52,849 nt of DNA from assembly GCA_014084085.1 (NCBI GenBank), contig NPFB01000073.1:1214-54062 (forward strand), written 5' to 3'. How positions within the stretch are numbered: the stretch's first letter is position 1; each line of letters begins with the position of its first letter. The stretch is from Hondaea fermentalgiana (lineage: Eukaryota; Sar; Bigyra; Thraustochytrida; Thraustochytriidae). The position numbers and the translations under genes are program-made. The notes beneath the pieces were generated by a model. The model searched no databases, had not been told where the DNA came from, and saw nothing but the letters and a program-made list of their open reading frames with translations. This document shows positions 39,953 through 49,687 of the stretch, piece by piece.

Positions 39953-40903
39953 TTTGCTCGGTTTCGTAGAGGCTTGCTTCCCAATGGCTCGAGCAAAGAT
40001 CAGAGACAAATCTTCTCGTGCTACTTACTGTTGGTGCTCTGTCACGTTGTTATGCCGCGCTCACCCGGCTTGTTCTTGAACTCCTTATGCACGTAGAGCA
40101 AGCAGCAAACGGGCTCGACGCGAACTCGAGTTGGCCTTGTGCGCAGAGGCTTGCTCGCAAGTACAAACGAGACGTGCAAACGAACAAACAGTCTATCGAC
40201 CCTGAAGCGGATAACGCTAACGCGAACAGGCCCTCTCGTCCGTTTTACGTCAGACCCTGTCGCGCGTCGCGAGCCTGCGCAGCCGCGCTCTCCGTAGACT
40301 CTTCAGTCTTCGCGTTTGCGCGCTCGACCAGCCAGCCGTCCGGGTCCTCCATTCATTCCCTCCATTCCCTCCATGCGCAAAGTAAAATGGGTTTCGCAGC
40401 GGTTGACATACGTTTCATTTAAGACGGTTACGGCAACTTCGGTTACGGCCTGCCTTGCCTCTTGCTTGTCTCCGCAGCTGCCGCCAGTGTGCTTTCGGCC
40501 ACTCGACCTCACCTCACCTCGCTCACTCTCTGTGGTCTGCCGCCATGGCCACTGCCGCTCGTCGTCTGCCGCGCTGCTGTCTCGAGGTCACCTTCCTTCC
40601 CTCTTCCCTCGCCCACTGCAAGTCTGGGTCCTCTTCCTGCCCCGCGGTCCGCTTCCTCCTCGGCGGGCGTGAAATCGACGACTCCAGCTTTGGGCCACGC
40701 CCGCCACGATGAAGATGGAGACGAAGACGAAGATCGAAGAAAGATGAAGATGAAGATGCAGACGACCACCGTTCCCATCTCCGCCTCCATCCACGACGTG
40801 CCAACAACCGCAACAACTTACATGTCAAACTAACTATCGAGGGCATTTTTGTAGCTCGCTGAAGCCGCCGCACCTCGTCTTTCTTTCCACGACGACTTTG
40901 CTG

Positions 40904-40905
40904 GC

Positions 40906-40937
<32 letters not shown>
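40904..40937. repeat. (CAG)n run
   Basis: About eleven CAG units with one TAG interruption lie in noncoding sequence about 950 bp upstream of the nuclear-type protein gene. Confidence 0.85.
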
Positions 40938-41292
40938 GGAGGACGATTGCTTACTAAGACAGCAAGGAGACAAGAAGGCCAGTCATCCTATCTTCTGCGC
41001 TAAAAAGCTCGCCAATGTATGGCGCTGCAGCTGCTGCACCTGCTGGCAGCTCGAGCAAGACGAGCTATCCTCGCTTGCTTTGGCGAGCTTTTGCAACATG
41101 CTTTGATTTGCTTGCTTGCTCGCTCCCTTGCTTGTTTGCTTGGAGGAATGCACGGATGGAGGCACAACGCTTGGTTGGCCAAGTGATGTTTGTGAAAACT
41201 TGTCGTCGGCGTTGATGGTACAGGATATAACGCTGGAGGAAAGAACCAACAACAGCAGTGGCAGGCTTGCAGTCGTGTCACCCGCTCGTGCG

Positions 41293-41328
<36 letters not shown>
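41293..41328. repeat. (CCTG)n tetranucleotide run
   Basis: About eight to nine perfect CCTG units lie in noncoding sequence. The flanking frames read through it as Pro-Ala-Cys-Leu repeats but have no other coding signs. Confidence 0.9.
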
Positions 41329-42180
41329 CTGGAGCCGCACGCCGTGGTCGAGCGAGGCTGCTCGATCTCGCAGGTTGCCTCGCTGTTGGTGGCGGGACCG
41401 AGTCTCGCAGCGGAGATCGACCCCGTCGGGACACGACTGCAGCCAGCCCGTGCGGCGCAGGACGGGTTTCTCCGTGGCCCCATCCATGATGTCGATCACG
41501 ATGTCCTCGTTGTCGGAGACGAGTCGCCTCTTACATCCATGGCCCCTGCGCACTGACTGCCCTGCACCCGTCAAGTCCGCGGTCCTTCTCGAGGCGTCAT
41601 CATCACGCGGGCCTGCACTGCCTGCAGCTGCTGTTGCTGCTGCTGCTGCGTGCACAAGCTCGCAGATAGATAGTTATAGTTGCACGGACACTTGCCATCT
41701 TGCGCGGCCGGTCTTCTTCTTGGTATTCATTCTCCCTGCGCATGCATGTCCGCTGGCAACACAACTCGGAGGCATTTCACGCGCATGCTCCTTCCTCCCG
41801 CGGTAACACCAGCACCAGCACCAGCACCAGCACCTCCCGCGCCGCCGCGACGCCCTGCGCGCGTTAGGCCTGCCCGACTGCTGCTTGATCTCGCCCCGCG
41901 CAGCCCTCGCTGCTTTTCTCTCCCTCCGGAGCTGCGCACAGCGCGCGAGCGAGCGAGCTAGCCAGCCACATGCCAGCAGCAGCTGCAGCTAGCTAGCTAG
42001 CTGCGGCGCGCCGTGCGTTTCGCGCGGTTCTGCGCCGCGGCGCGACATTACGCCTGCCCGCGCCGCATTTCACGCCGCGGCGGCCGCAGGAAGCGCGGCG
42101 CTCGCTTCTTCTCCTCCCTTCTTCCTTTCACATCTTTTTCATACAGTTCGTTAGTTGGACCGATAGATCGCAGTGCGCTC

Positions 42181-42320
42181 CTGCACCGCATTGCATCGCA
42201 TCGCATCGCACTGCACTACATTGCACTGCATCGCAGGGCCCTACATTGCACTGCACTGCACTGCACTGCATTGCAATGCGTTGCACTGCGTCGCGTTGCG
42301 TGGCGCTGCACCGCACCGCA
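42181..42320. repeat. Degenerate pentanucleotide array (TGCAC/TCGCA)
   Basis: About 140 bp consist mostly of five-base units of the type ttgca, tcgca, ctgca and ttgcg. The array contains a central gggccc palindrome, on either side of which cattgcac-type units recur. It is noncoding. Confidence 0.85.
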
Positions 42321-42610
42321 TCGTCGGCAGCGTGCGTGCAGGCAGCTAGCTCGCAGGCTGGCTGTGCGTCAAGCCGGCGCCGCGCTGCGTGAAGATCCCG
42401 GCCTCGCAGTTAGTCTGCCTGTCGGTTGCGCCTGGCCCAGGCCTAGTCACCCCTGGCTGTCATTGGGCCGCCCACTTTACTGTTTCCTCCCTCCGGTCAC
42501 GACGCGCAGCGCAGCGCCGTAAGTATCGCGCCCCCTGTAATGCAGGCCCCTGCTTACGCGCTGCTTGCTGCCTGCCCGCCTCCCTCCTCGCTCCCTCCCG
42601 CCCGCCCGCC

Positions 42611-42710
42611 NNNNNNNNNNNNNNNNNNNNNNNNNNNNNNNNNNNNNNNNNNNNNNNNNNNNNNNNNNNNNNNNNNNNNNNNNNNNNNNNNNNNNNNNNN
42701 NNNNNNNNNN
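42611..42710. other. Assembly gap (100 N)
   Basis: Exactly 100 undetermined bases, so the true gap length is probably unknown. The flanks are cccgcccgcccgcc on the left and very GC-rich on the right, which explains the sequencing failure. Confidence 1.
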
Positions 42711-42861
42711 GCGGCGCGAGGGCGCAGGCAGGGCGGGGCGGTGCAGTACTTTTGGCAGAAGGGGGAGACGCGGAGAGGTGAAAGCGAGGAAAGAATGAAA
42801 GCGCGGCGCATCTTTTCTGGCCGCGGCGTGGCGGAACAGACAAACCCGAAAAGCCCTGGCC

Positions 42862-42935
42862 GGCGAGCGAGCGAGCGAGCGAGCGAGCGACGAGCGGGCG
42901 GCGAGAGAGGCGCGAGCGAGCGAGCGAGCGAGCGA
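42862..42935. repeat. (GAGC)n tetranucleotide runs
   Basis: Two GAGC runs are separated by about 25 bp of GC-rich sequence. They lie about 75-150 bp upstream of the ETF-QO start codon, so within its promoter or 5' UTR. Confidence 0.9.
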
Positions 42936-43010
42936 GGGCCTGCGCGGAGAAGGATCGCGGGCGCGCGCGCCGCGGGAGCTAGATACAGATACACGTAGAC
43001 GCGGGGGAGG

Positions 43011-44807
43011 ATGCTCGCCAACACGGGCATGCGCGCGTCCGCCGCCGCGCGGCTGGCGCTCCGCAGCCGCGGCGCGGCCGTGCGGCTGAACGGCGTGCGC
43101 GGCCTCAGCGCCGCCGCCGACGAGGATGACCCGCGCAACATGGAGCGCGAGGCCATGGAGTACGACGTCGTCGTCGTCGGCGCCGGCCCCGCCGGTCTGT
43201 CGACGGCGATCCGCCTCAAGCAGCTCGAGGCCGAGAAGGGCCGCGAGGTCTCCGTCTGCGTCGTCGAAAAGGGCGCCGAGGTCGGCAGCCACATTCTCAG
43301 TGGTAACGTCTTCCAGCCCACCGCGCTCGAGGAGCTCTTCCCGGACTGGAAGGAGCAGGGCGCCCTCGGCGACGACCCCACGCCGGCCGGCGAGGACAAG
43401 TTCCTCTTCCTCACCAGCGAGACCGGCGCCATCGAGGCCCCCAGCCTGTCCATCCCGCCCACCCTCCACAACCACGGCAACTACATCATCTCCCTCAACC
43501 TGCTCACCCGCTGGCTCGGCGCCAAGGCCGAGGAGATGGGCGTCGAGATCTACCCGGGCTTCCCCGCCGCCGAGGTCCTCTACAACGAGGCTGGCGGCGT
43601 CGTCGGTGTCGCCACCGGTGACATGGGCATCTCCAAGGCCGGCGAGGTCAAGGATACCTTCATGCGCGGCATGGAGCTCCGCGCCAAGCAGACCGTCTTC
43701 GCCGAGGGCGCCCGCGGCAGCTGCTCCGAGGACGTGATCCGCAAGTTCGACCTCCGCAAGGACAGCGACATGCAGAGCTACGGCCTCGGTGTCAAGGAGA
43801 TCTGGCGCATCCCCAAGGAAAAGCACCAGCGCGGCCTCATCCAGCACACCTTTGGCTGGCCCCTCGACTCGGCCACCTACGGCGGCAGCTTCATGTACCA
43901 CCACGGCGAGGACGAGATCTTCATTGGCTTCGTCGTCGGCGCCGACTACAAGAACCCCTACCTCTCCCCGTACCAGGAGTTCCAGCGCTTCAAGCACCAC
44001 CCCAAGGTCAAGCAGTACCTCGAGGGCGGCGAGCGCATCTCCTACGGTGCCCGCGTCATCAACGAGGGCGGCTTCCAGGCTATCCCCAAGCTCACCATGC
44101 CCGGTGGTGTTCTCGTCGGCTGCTCGGCCGGCTTCCTCAATGTTCCCAAGGTCAAGGGCTCGCACACCGCCATGAAGTCCGGTATGCTCGCCGCCGAGGC
44201 CATCTACGATGCCCTCGAGACCATCGAGGAGGGCGACGCCAGCGAGGTCACCGAGTACGAGACCAAGCTCAAGGACTCCTGGGTGTACTCGGAGCTCAAG
44301 AGCGTCCGCAACTACGCCCCGGCCTTCAAGTGGGGCCTCTACGCCGGTGTCGTCTACAGTGGCGTCTCTGGCTTTATTCTTCGCGGCATGGAGCCCTGGA
44401 CCTTTTCCAAGCACGGCAAGATGCGCGACTGCGACGCCACCGAGCCTGCCTCCAAGCACACCCCGATCGACTACCCCAAGCCCGACGGTGTCATCTCTTT
44501 TGACCTCCTCGCCAACCTTTCCACCAGCGGCACCAACCACGAGGCCGACCAGCCTGCCCACCTCCGCATCAAGCCCGAGAAGAAGGACATGCCTGACGAG
44601 AGCATCTCTGTCTACGCCGGCCCCGAGCAGCGCTTCTGCCCGGCCAAGGTCTACGAGTACGAAGACGATGCCAACGGCAAGCCCCAGCTCGTCATCAACG
44701 CTTCCAACTGCCTCCACTGCAAGATGTGCAGCATCAAGATGCCCGACGAGTACATCCGCTGGACTGTTCCCGAGGGTGGTGGCGGCCCTGCCTACGAGAA
44801 GATGTAA
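43011..44807 (+). CDS. ETFDH: Electron transfer flavoprotein-ubiquinone oxidoreductase
   Basis: This 598-residue mitochondrial inner-membrane enzyme passes electrons from ETF (fatty acid and amino acid oxidation) to ubiquinone. Residues 1-~37 form a basic, Ala-rich presequence (RLALRSRGAAVRLNGVRG). The FAD-binding Rossmann motif VVVGAGPAGLS follows at ~54-64, and VGSHILSGNVF and GCSAGFLNVPKVKGSHTAMKSG are family blocks. The C-terminal 4Fe-4S ligands are C543, C567, C570 and C573 in CPAKVYEYE and NCLHCKMCSIKMP. Length and ending match the family. Codon use is extreme (almost all third positions C or G in the first two thirds), unlike its neighbours, consistent with high expression. The same bias leaves a long meaningless frame open on the opposite strand. 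Confidence 0.97.
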   Translation: MLANTGMRASAAARLALRSRGAAVRLNGVRGLSAAADEDDPRNMEREAMEYDVVVVGAGPAGLSTAIRLKQLEAEKGREVSVCVVEKGAEVGSHILSGNVFQPTALEELFPDWKEQGALGDDPTPAGEDKFLFLTSETGAIEAPSLSIPPTLHNHGNYIISLNLLTRWLGAKAEEMGVEIYPGFPAAEVLYNEAGGVVGVATGDMGISKAGEVKDTFMRGMELRAKQTVFAEGARGSCSEDVIRKFDLRKDSDMQSYGLGVKEIWRIPKEKHQRGLIQHTFGWPLDSATYGGSFMYHHGEDEIFIGFVVGADYKNPYLSPYQEFQRFKHHPKVKQYLEGGERISYGARVINEGGFQAIPKLTMPGGVLVGCSAGFLNVPKVKGSHTAMKSGMLAAEAIYDALETIEEGDASEVTEYETKLKDSWVYSELKSVRNYAPAFKWGLYAGVVYSGVSGFILRGMEPWTFSKHGKMRDCDATEPASKHTPIDYPKPDGVISFDLLANLSTSGTNHEADQPAHLRIKPEKKDMPDESISVYAGPEQRFCPAKVYEYEDDANGKPQLVINASNCLHCKMCSIKMPDEYIRWTVPEGGGGPAYEKM

Positions 44808-45186
44808 ATGTGCATCTCTCCACGTATCGCCGTATGCGTATACACCCTTCTCCCCCCACACTTTTCCTACAAGAACTCTACCCAAATCCCATCCGTCTCT
44901 GGTCATGTCAACAAAGAAATTGAACTTTCTCCTTCCTTTTTGCCTCCATATATCCTCGCTGCTTCTTCTTCTCGCAATCCTTTTTTTCAGCCACAGAAGG
45001 AGTCATCATCATCTCGTTCGGGCTTGTTATAACCGCTGCAGTCAGCTTGTCAGGATCCATCTCGTTCGCACTTGTTGCTGTGCTGATGTGAAAGCTCTAT
45101 CGCACTAACCGTCACACCTCACGTCAAACACCAGCAAATAGACAAACCAAACAAGACCAACAAACAAAGCCAACGTTGGCGTCTCG
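44808..45186. other. Intergenic, ETF-QO 3' flank and CENP-P candidate promoter
   Basis: About 380 bp separate two same-strand genes. The sequence is more pyrimidine- and AT-rich than the coding flanks (runs such as ttctccttcctttttgcctc), consistent with a 3' UTR followed by a compact promoter. Nothing specific was recognised. Confidence 0.5.
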
Positions 45187-46464
45187 ATGGAGGAGCACGC
45201 GCGGCAGCTCGCGCGCGGGCTCCAGCGCGCTCAGCAAGGCACCCGGGCCGGTCGTCTCTCCGTGCCGGACGCAAGAGACCAAGGCAGACCATTTCGCGAC
45301 GACCATGCACGAGGACGCTACCCGGGCCGCAGCCGCGATGGCGACGGCGACGGCGACAGCAACGGCGACAGCAACGAGGACGAAGCACAGGACGACGAGG
45401 ACTTGTACGCTCTGAAACGCGCCCTCGAAAGTGCAAAGTCGAGGCTCAAGAGAACGCGCGAAGGCGCGGCGCGAAAGGACCAACAGGACGAAGACCTCGC
45501 CGAAGACAAACGCAGACGCATCAACACCCAGGACCTCGACAAGCTGCGCAAAATGCTGGCAGTGTCAAACACGCAGTCGTTTCTACGGACGATCCAACAC
45601 GCCGATGTGCGCGACACCGCGGGTACATTCTATCGCATGGAAGGCCTCGATCGCAATGTGCCCATCCCCGTGGCCCCGGAATCCGAATCCAAGCTCTGTC
45701 TCCGCGAAATGGCCACAACTCTTGCGGATCTCACCGGGGTCCGGCTCTCACGACTTAGTCGCGTCCAGCTCCCAGACTTGCGTCGCACAGCTTGGACAAT
45801 TCTTGGAGAAGCTGCTGCTGCCACGCCGTCGACAAATTCAGATCCAGCCTCGGTCTTACCGGCTGCTACAGCGTCGTCGTCATTCAAGGCCACTTTTTTC
45901 GTCAACGAGGGCGAGCAGCGCGTTTCTGATCTGCAACTCCAGGTCTCCGACGAGGTAGCTCTCGAAATGGCGCCTGCACTCGTCTACTGCCAGGAAAAGT
46001 CATGCTTTCGAACATTTTTTAGCATTTTTGCAGACTACGGCCGGTTTCATGCTGAACGGGCTCGACTTTTTGCATCGCTCATTGATAATTTTCCAGGCGC
46101 ATGCAAAGCTACCAACCAGTGGACCTTGGCCGACTTTGCGCAGCCAAATCTCCTCGAGGGCGTCAGCGAGATTTTGCGCATTCGAATGCGGAGCCAAGCC
46201 CTCGCCTTTCTCATCTGGGCACCTGTTTTCCGTCCGGGGAACGCTGGGCGAAGTTTTGAGACACGGGCCCATCTTTTGCGTCTCTTGCCTCAAAAGGGAA
46301 AAACATCCCAAGGAAATCCTGAACTTGATGATGATGTGACTAGCGATGAGGAGGCAAGCTCGCGCAAGAATCGCTTTCGCGTGGACCCAGATTTCGAAGT
46401 TCTCGCGCAGCATCTGGGACTTCACGAGGCGGCGCAAAAGTTTGTCGCAGCAACCACTCGATGA
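45187..46464 (+). CDS. Candidate inner-kinetochore protein CENP-P
   Basis: This 425-residue protein has a charged, disordered, Asp-rich N-terminus (~1-85) and a coiled-coil segment (ALKRALESAKSRLKRTREG). The rest follows the block order I recall for vertebrate CENP-P. There is a helix ending LREMATTLADLTGVRL, a strand pair FKATFFVNEGEQRVSDLQLQV, then CFRTFFSIFADYGRFHAERARLFASLI followed by a P-x-A/W segment, ALAFLIWAPVF, and a C-terminal FEVLAQHLGLHEAAQKFVAA. CENP-P pairs RWD domains with other CCAN subunits (CENP-O/P/Q/U/R) at centromeres. There is no catalytic motif, signal or TM. I made the match by eye from remembered sequence, so it remains a candidate; an unrelated nuclear protein is the alternative. 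Confidence 0.5.
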   Translation: MEEHARQLARGLQRAQQGTRAGRLSVPDARDQGRPFRDDHARGRYPGRSRDGDGDGDSNGDSNEDEAQDDEDLYALKRALESAKSRLKRTREGAARKDQQDEDLAEDKRRRINTQDLDKLRKMLAVSNTQSFLRTIQHADVRDTAGTFYRMEGLDRNVPIPVAPESESKLCLREMATTLADLTGVRLSRLSRVQLPDLRRTAWTILGEAAAATPSTNSDPASVLPAATASSSFKATFFVNEGEQRVSDLQLQVSDEVALEMAPALVYCQEKSCFRTFFSIFADYGRFHAERARLFASLIDNFPGACKATNQWTLADFAQPNLLEGVSEILRIRMRSQALAFLIWAPVFRPGNAGRSFETRAHLLRLLPQKGKTSQGNPELDDDVTSDEEASSRKNRFRVDPDFEVLAQHLGLHEAAQKFVAATTR

Positions 46465-46966
46465 AAACACCACACCAGCCAGCTATTGCGTGTTATATAT
46501 ATATATACTCTTTTCAATGTGTGTGGCCGCTGGTTGGTTCATGACGACTATGAAGCAAAGGGAGGAAAGGAAATCTGCGCTCTTTACTAGCGAACTCATC
46601 GCTCTTGCTTGCGATTATGTGCTCACTACCACAAGTTATCCTGATTCTGCTGATAAGCAAACCTGGGAGCTCCCGAATCGTGACATAAAGACTACCTCGA
46701 AGCAGCAGTCGCCCTTTGCAATTGTCTCGGTCAGCTCTCCATACGCGAAGTGTACGCCTCGCTGCACACGAACTTTAACAAGAAGAACGAACGACGACAT
46801 TACATGATTTTATATGAATGATTGAATGATTGAAGATGTAGATCATCAGTGTGGTGTGGCCCTTTCATGCCGGCGTCCCTATCCGTGAGCGAGCCAGCAC
46901 TCGCTCACCATCTTGCGGGCGTAACGAGGCCTAGGCTGCTATGGTATGTGATTCATGTTTCGAGTT
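46465..46966. other. Convergent intergenic region
   Basis: This is about 500 bp between the stop codons of two convergent genes. It carries a TA dinucleotide run at 46493-46508 and a perfect inverted repeat near 46884-46902 (gtgagcga...tcgctcac) that could form a hairpin. There is no gene. Confidence 0.55.
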
Positions 46967-49043
46967 CTACATACTCGCGTCAAACCCCTCACCATCAAAG
47001 CCCTGAAAACCGGCGAGCATGAAGACGGGGTGATAGACTTTCTTTTCCAGTTTGGAGCACCAGTTCCACGAGCTCGTGAGGCGACCATCGATGCAGCTGC
47101 GAACGCAATACGAAATTGAAATAGAGCGTGAGAAGGCTGTTGGGATGGCAAAGGGAATCGCGCACAAGTATCAAGAGAAATACAGAAAACGCCCACATAA
47201 ACGTACCTGCCACCATCGTCTCCAGAACCATCAAATCCATGTCGAAAGAAGTCTACGCGCGCACAAAGCGTAAACATACACACACATGCACACAAAGCAA
47301 GGGCGAAAGAAAGTCAGTCAGTCAGTCAGTCAGTCAGTCGGGAACGCCTGTAAAAATTGAACACGTACCTGCGAGAATGAGCTTGCGGAGACGCTCATGG
47401 TCTCCAAAGTTCTTGGTAATGTAGGCAGAAATGTGCGGGTCGGCATTGAGTTCATCGATGCGATCAATGGTGTTGGCAAGGGGCGCAAGGATTCGAGGCA
47501 CTTGCGTGTACTTGTCGATGAAGATTAGCGCATTGGGCACATCCCGATCGCCGAGATGGACGACGCTGAGGCCAATCCAGCGGCCCACCTTGGCACGAAC
47601 CGTGGCGAGAATGCGACTCATTTCCTGTGACACCCGAGGCGCGCTCTGGCAGCGCTGCAAACCCTGACCAGTGTTGCAGAGACGGTAGCCATTGCGACTG
47701 TCGAGAAGATCCTCCTCGGCAAGGCGCCAAAGCTTGAAAAAGTTGCCCATGATCTCGCGCCAAAGAGTAAGAGACTGCAACACGAAATAGTATTGCGTCT
47801 CGTGCGAGTGCGTCAGCTTGGACCCGTTGCGACCGCTGCGAATAGCCAATGACTCGTCTGATTTGCTCGGAGATACGTTCGGGTTAAAGTACCGCTTCAG
47901 GTAAGCAATCATGCGGTCGACGGGTCCCCGATTACTGCGCAGAAAACTAAAATTGTCCGAGATGCTGGCTACAACAAGCTTAACAGTCTCAGCCGAGAGA
48001 CCCTCGTCAGAGGCATACTTTTGGACAATGTCATCAAGAGCGCGCTGTTTTTGTGCGCGAGCCTCCGCAGCGTCCTCGCGCGAGCCGCCAGCGTCGACCT
48101 CGGACGCGGCGATCGCCAAGAGGGGGTCTTGAAGCAACTCAAGCTGGTCCGCGTCGGCGAGTATGCTGTGGACAGTGACGACAGGGTTCTTGAGGTCGAC
48201 ATCGAGGCGCAGACGCGGATTGACGTTATCCATGATGATGTACAACAGCTTGCCATACGTTGAGCGCATCTTGTCTGGGTTCATGATTTTGTAGCGACGA
48301 CCAATTTCAAGAGCTTCGCGGAAGAACTCTTCGTTGTCCTCAATAGGGCGGTCACGGAGCATGCGCGCGCCGACAGTCCTGAAGTCGTTACTCACGGCCA
48401 GTCCAGCGAGCTGCTTGCACAGCTCAATTTGTTCCTCGCGAATCACCTCTTCCTTGTCCCAGGTGTTCCGCGCAAAGTAGTTGTTGCTACTCACATCCAC
48501 CTTGTCGGTATACTCGCTAATGTCAAGCGCGCCTTCTACGATGTCGAGCTTGATGCGTTCTTCGTGGCTCAAGCGCATGGGGATGCTCTTGGCGCGATCC
48601 TCGAGTCCTTGGAGGATGTTGATGTGGTACTTGGAGAGGAGCTGCACGACGGCGCCTGCACCTGTTGCTGCTGTTCCTCCTTCGGAACTTTGCTGGGAGG
48701 AAGCGTCCGCGTGATCTTCGGACTTGCTCTCAGCGCCTGAGGCGCCGGCATCTTCTTCGGGCTGTTGCTTTTCCTCCTCTGGTGCATCGAGATCGTCGCG
48801 GATGTCGCGTTTCATGGCGTCGCGGACTTCGGCCAGCTTGGCTTCGTCCATCTCCTCCTCCTTCTCGTCCACCGTGGGCGCGGGCATCATCTCCATGTCC
48901 GCGTCGTCCTGCTGGCCCTCTTGCTGCGCCGGGCTCGTGGGCGGGGTCGCGTCGCCGCGGGCGGCCTCGGCAGCGGCCTCGGCGCCAGCGGGGTCTGGCC
49001 CTCCATGTCCGGCATCCGCGGCGCGCGATGCGTCCTGGTCCAT
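46967..49043 (-). CDS. DUF2009/UPF0652-family protein, three exons
   Basis: The 616-residue product is encoded by 47369-49043, 47207-47252 and 46967-47096 on the - strand (1851 nt, in frame). The start is the ATG at 49043; open frame upstream lacks family features. The first ~135 residues are acidic and disordered. The rest matches DUF2009: LSKYHINILQGLEDRAKSIP, EGALDISEYTDKVDV, RYKIMNPDKMRSTYGKLLY, RYFNPNVSPSKSDESLAI and ETQYYFVLQSLTLWREIM. The unspliced frame would end 12 codons into an intron. Joining at ag/GTACGT donors and cgtag and cgcag acceptors restores [43 protein letters not shown], the family's C-terminal signature. The family is widespread in plants, fungi and protists; its function is unknown. 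Confidence 0.9.
47097..47206 (-). other. Intron 2 of the DUF2009 gene
   Basis: A 110 bp intron, phase 2. The donor reads GGCAG/GTACGT at 47206 and the acceptor TTCGCAG/CTGC at 47097. The Ser codon AGC is split as AG/C. Confidence 0.85.
47253..47368 (-). other. Intron 1 of the DUF2009 gene, with a CAGT repeat
   Basis: A 116 bp intron, phase 1. The donor reads CGCAG/GTACGT at 47368 and the acceptor GCGTAG/ACTTC at 47253. The Asp codon GAC is split as G/AC. A CAGT tetranucleotide run (47312-47339) occupies about a quarter of it. Confidence 0.85.
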
Positions 49044-49687
49044 GGTCTCCGCTGCGAAGCTCGCACGCCCTGGCCCTCGGGTCGGCGCCGCGCGCGCGGC
49101 GGTCGCCGCAACTTTCTGTGGCGCTCGCGCGAGCAGGTCGCCTGTGCGCGCACGAGCAGGCCCGTCGTGTCGACGTTGCGGCTCTGCGCCGCGCAGCCGA
49201 CGGCCTTCCTTTGCGGCCTTGCATCGCTTCTCTCGCGGATGAACCTGTAAAATAAAAAGACAAGACCGCGAAGCTGTGCACAAGAAAGAGCGCTCGCTGC
49301 ACGGCGAGCGAGGAAAAACAGACGGGAGGGAGGACATGATTACGTGCGTCGGTGCTTAAAAATTTGTTCGCGCGCGTGTTTGGTGACGATGGGGATGATG
49401 ATAGGCCTTAGAGGTATCTGTTTGATCTTTTGAAGGGTGAGGGATGGATTGTGGGGTCAGACAAAGCATGGTGGTGCAGTATAAAGTTCGTTCTCCAAAG
49501 ATGATTGACTGTGAATGATAGGTTCACAAGCACAGACGGTGTATAGCCTTGGCTGGAAAGACAATCAAAGTTGACATCTTTGGGGGAAAGAGAGAGAAAG
49601 ACAGAAATTATAGGGGTAGTGGTGGTAAAACAACAACAACAACGCGGACACACAAAACGCGCTGGAAAACGCAAATCGACAAGATGT
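49044..49687. other. Intergenic between DUF2009 and 7TM-RGS genes
   Basis: This is the promoter/5' UTR of the DUF2009 gene and the 3' flank of the 7TM-RGS gene. The frame upstream of the DUF2009 ATG stays open to 49337 but is Arg/Ala-rich and without family match. A CAA run lies near 49630-49640. There is no further gene. Confidence 0.55.

Larger units (their letters stand above)
39953..43010. other. Repeat-rich intergenic region with assembly gap
   Basis: This 3.06 kb region lies between two divergent genes. It holds a CAG run (40904-40937), a CCTG run (41293-41328), a CAGCAC run (41808-41834), a degenerate TGCAC/TCGCA array (42181-42320), the N gap (42611-42710) and GAGC runs (42862-42935). 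No frame has a recognisable domain. Confidence 0.55.

Noticed and set aside
42477..44906. Very long open frame on the - strand opposite ETF-QO
   Set aside because: It is produced by the GC3 codon bias of ETF-QO, spans the N gap, and its Gly/Val/Leu/Asp-rich translation has no domain.
47334..47368. Apparent C-terminus TCSIFTGVPD of the DUF2009 protein
   Set aside because: It is intron read-through; the splice donor GTACGT and downstream exons restore the conserved family ending.
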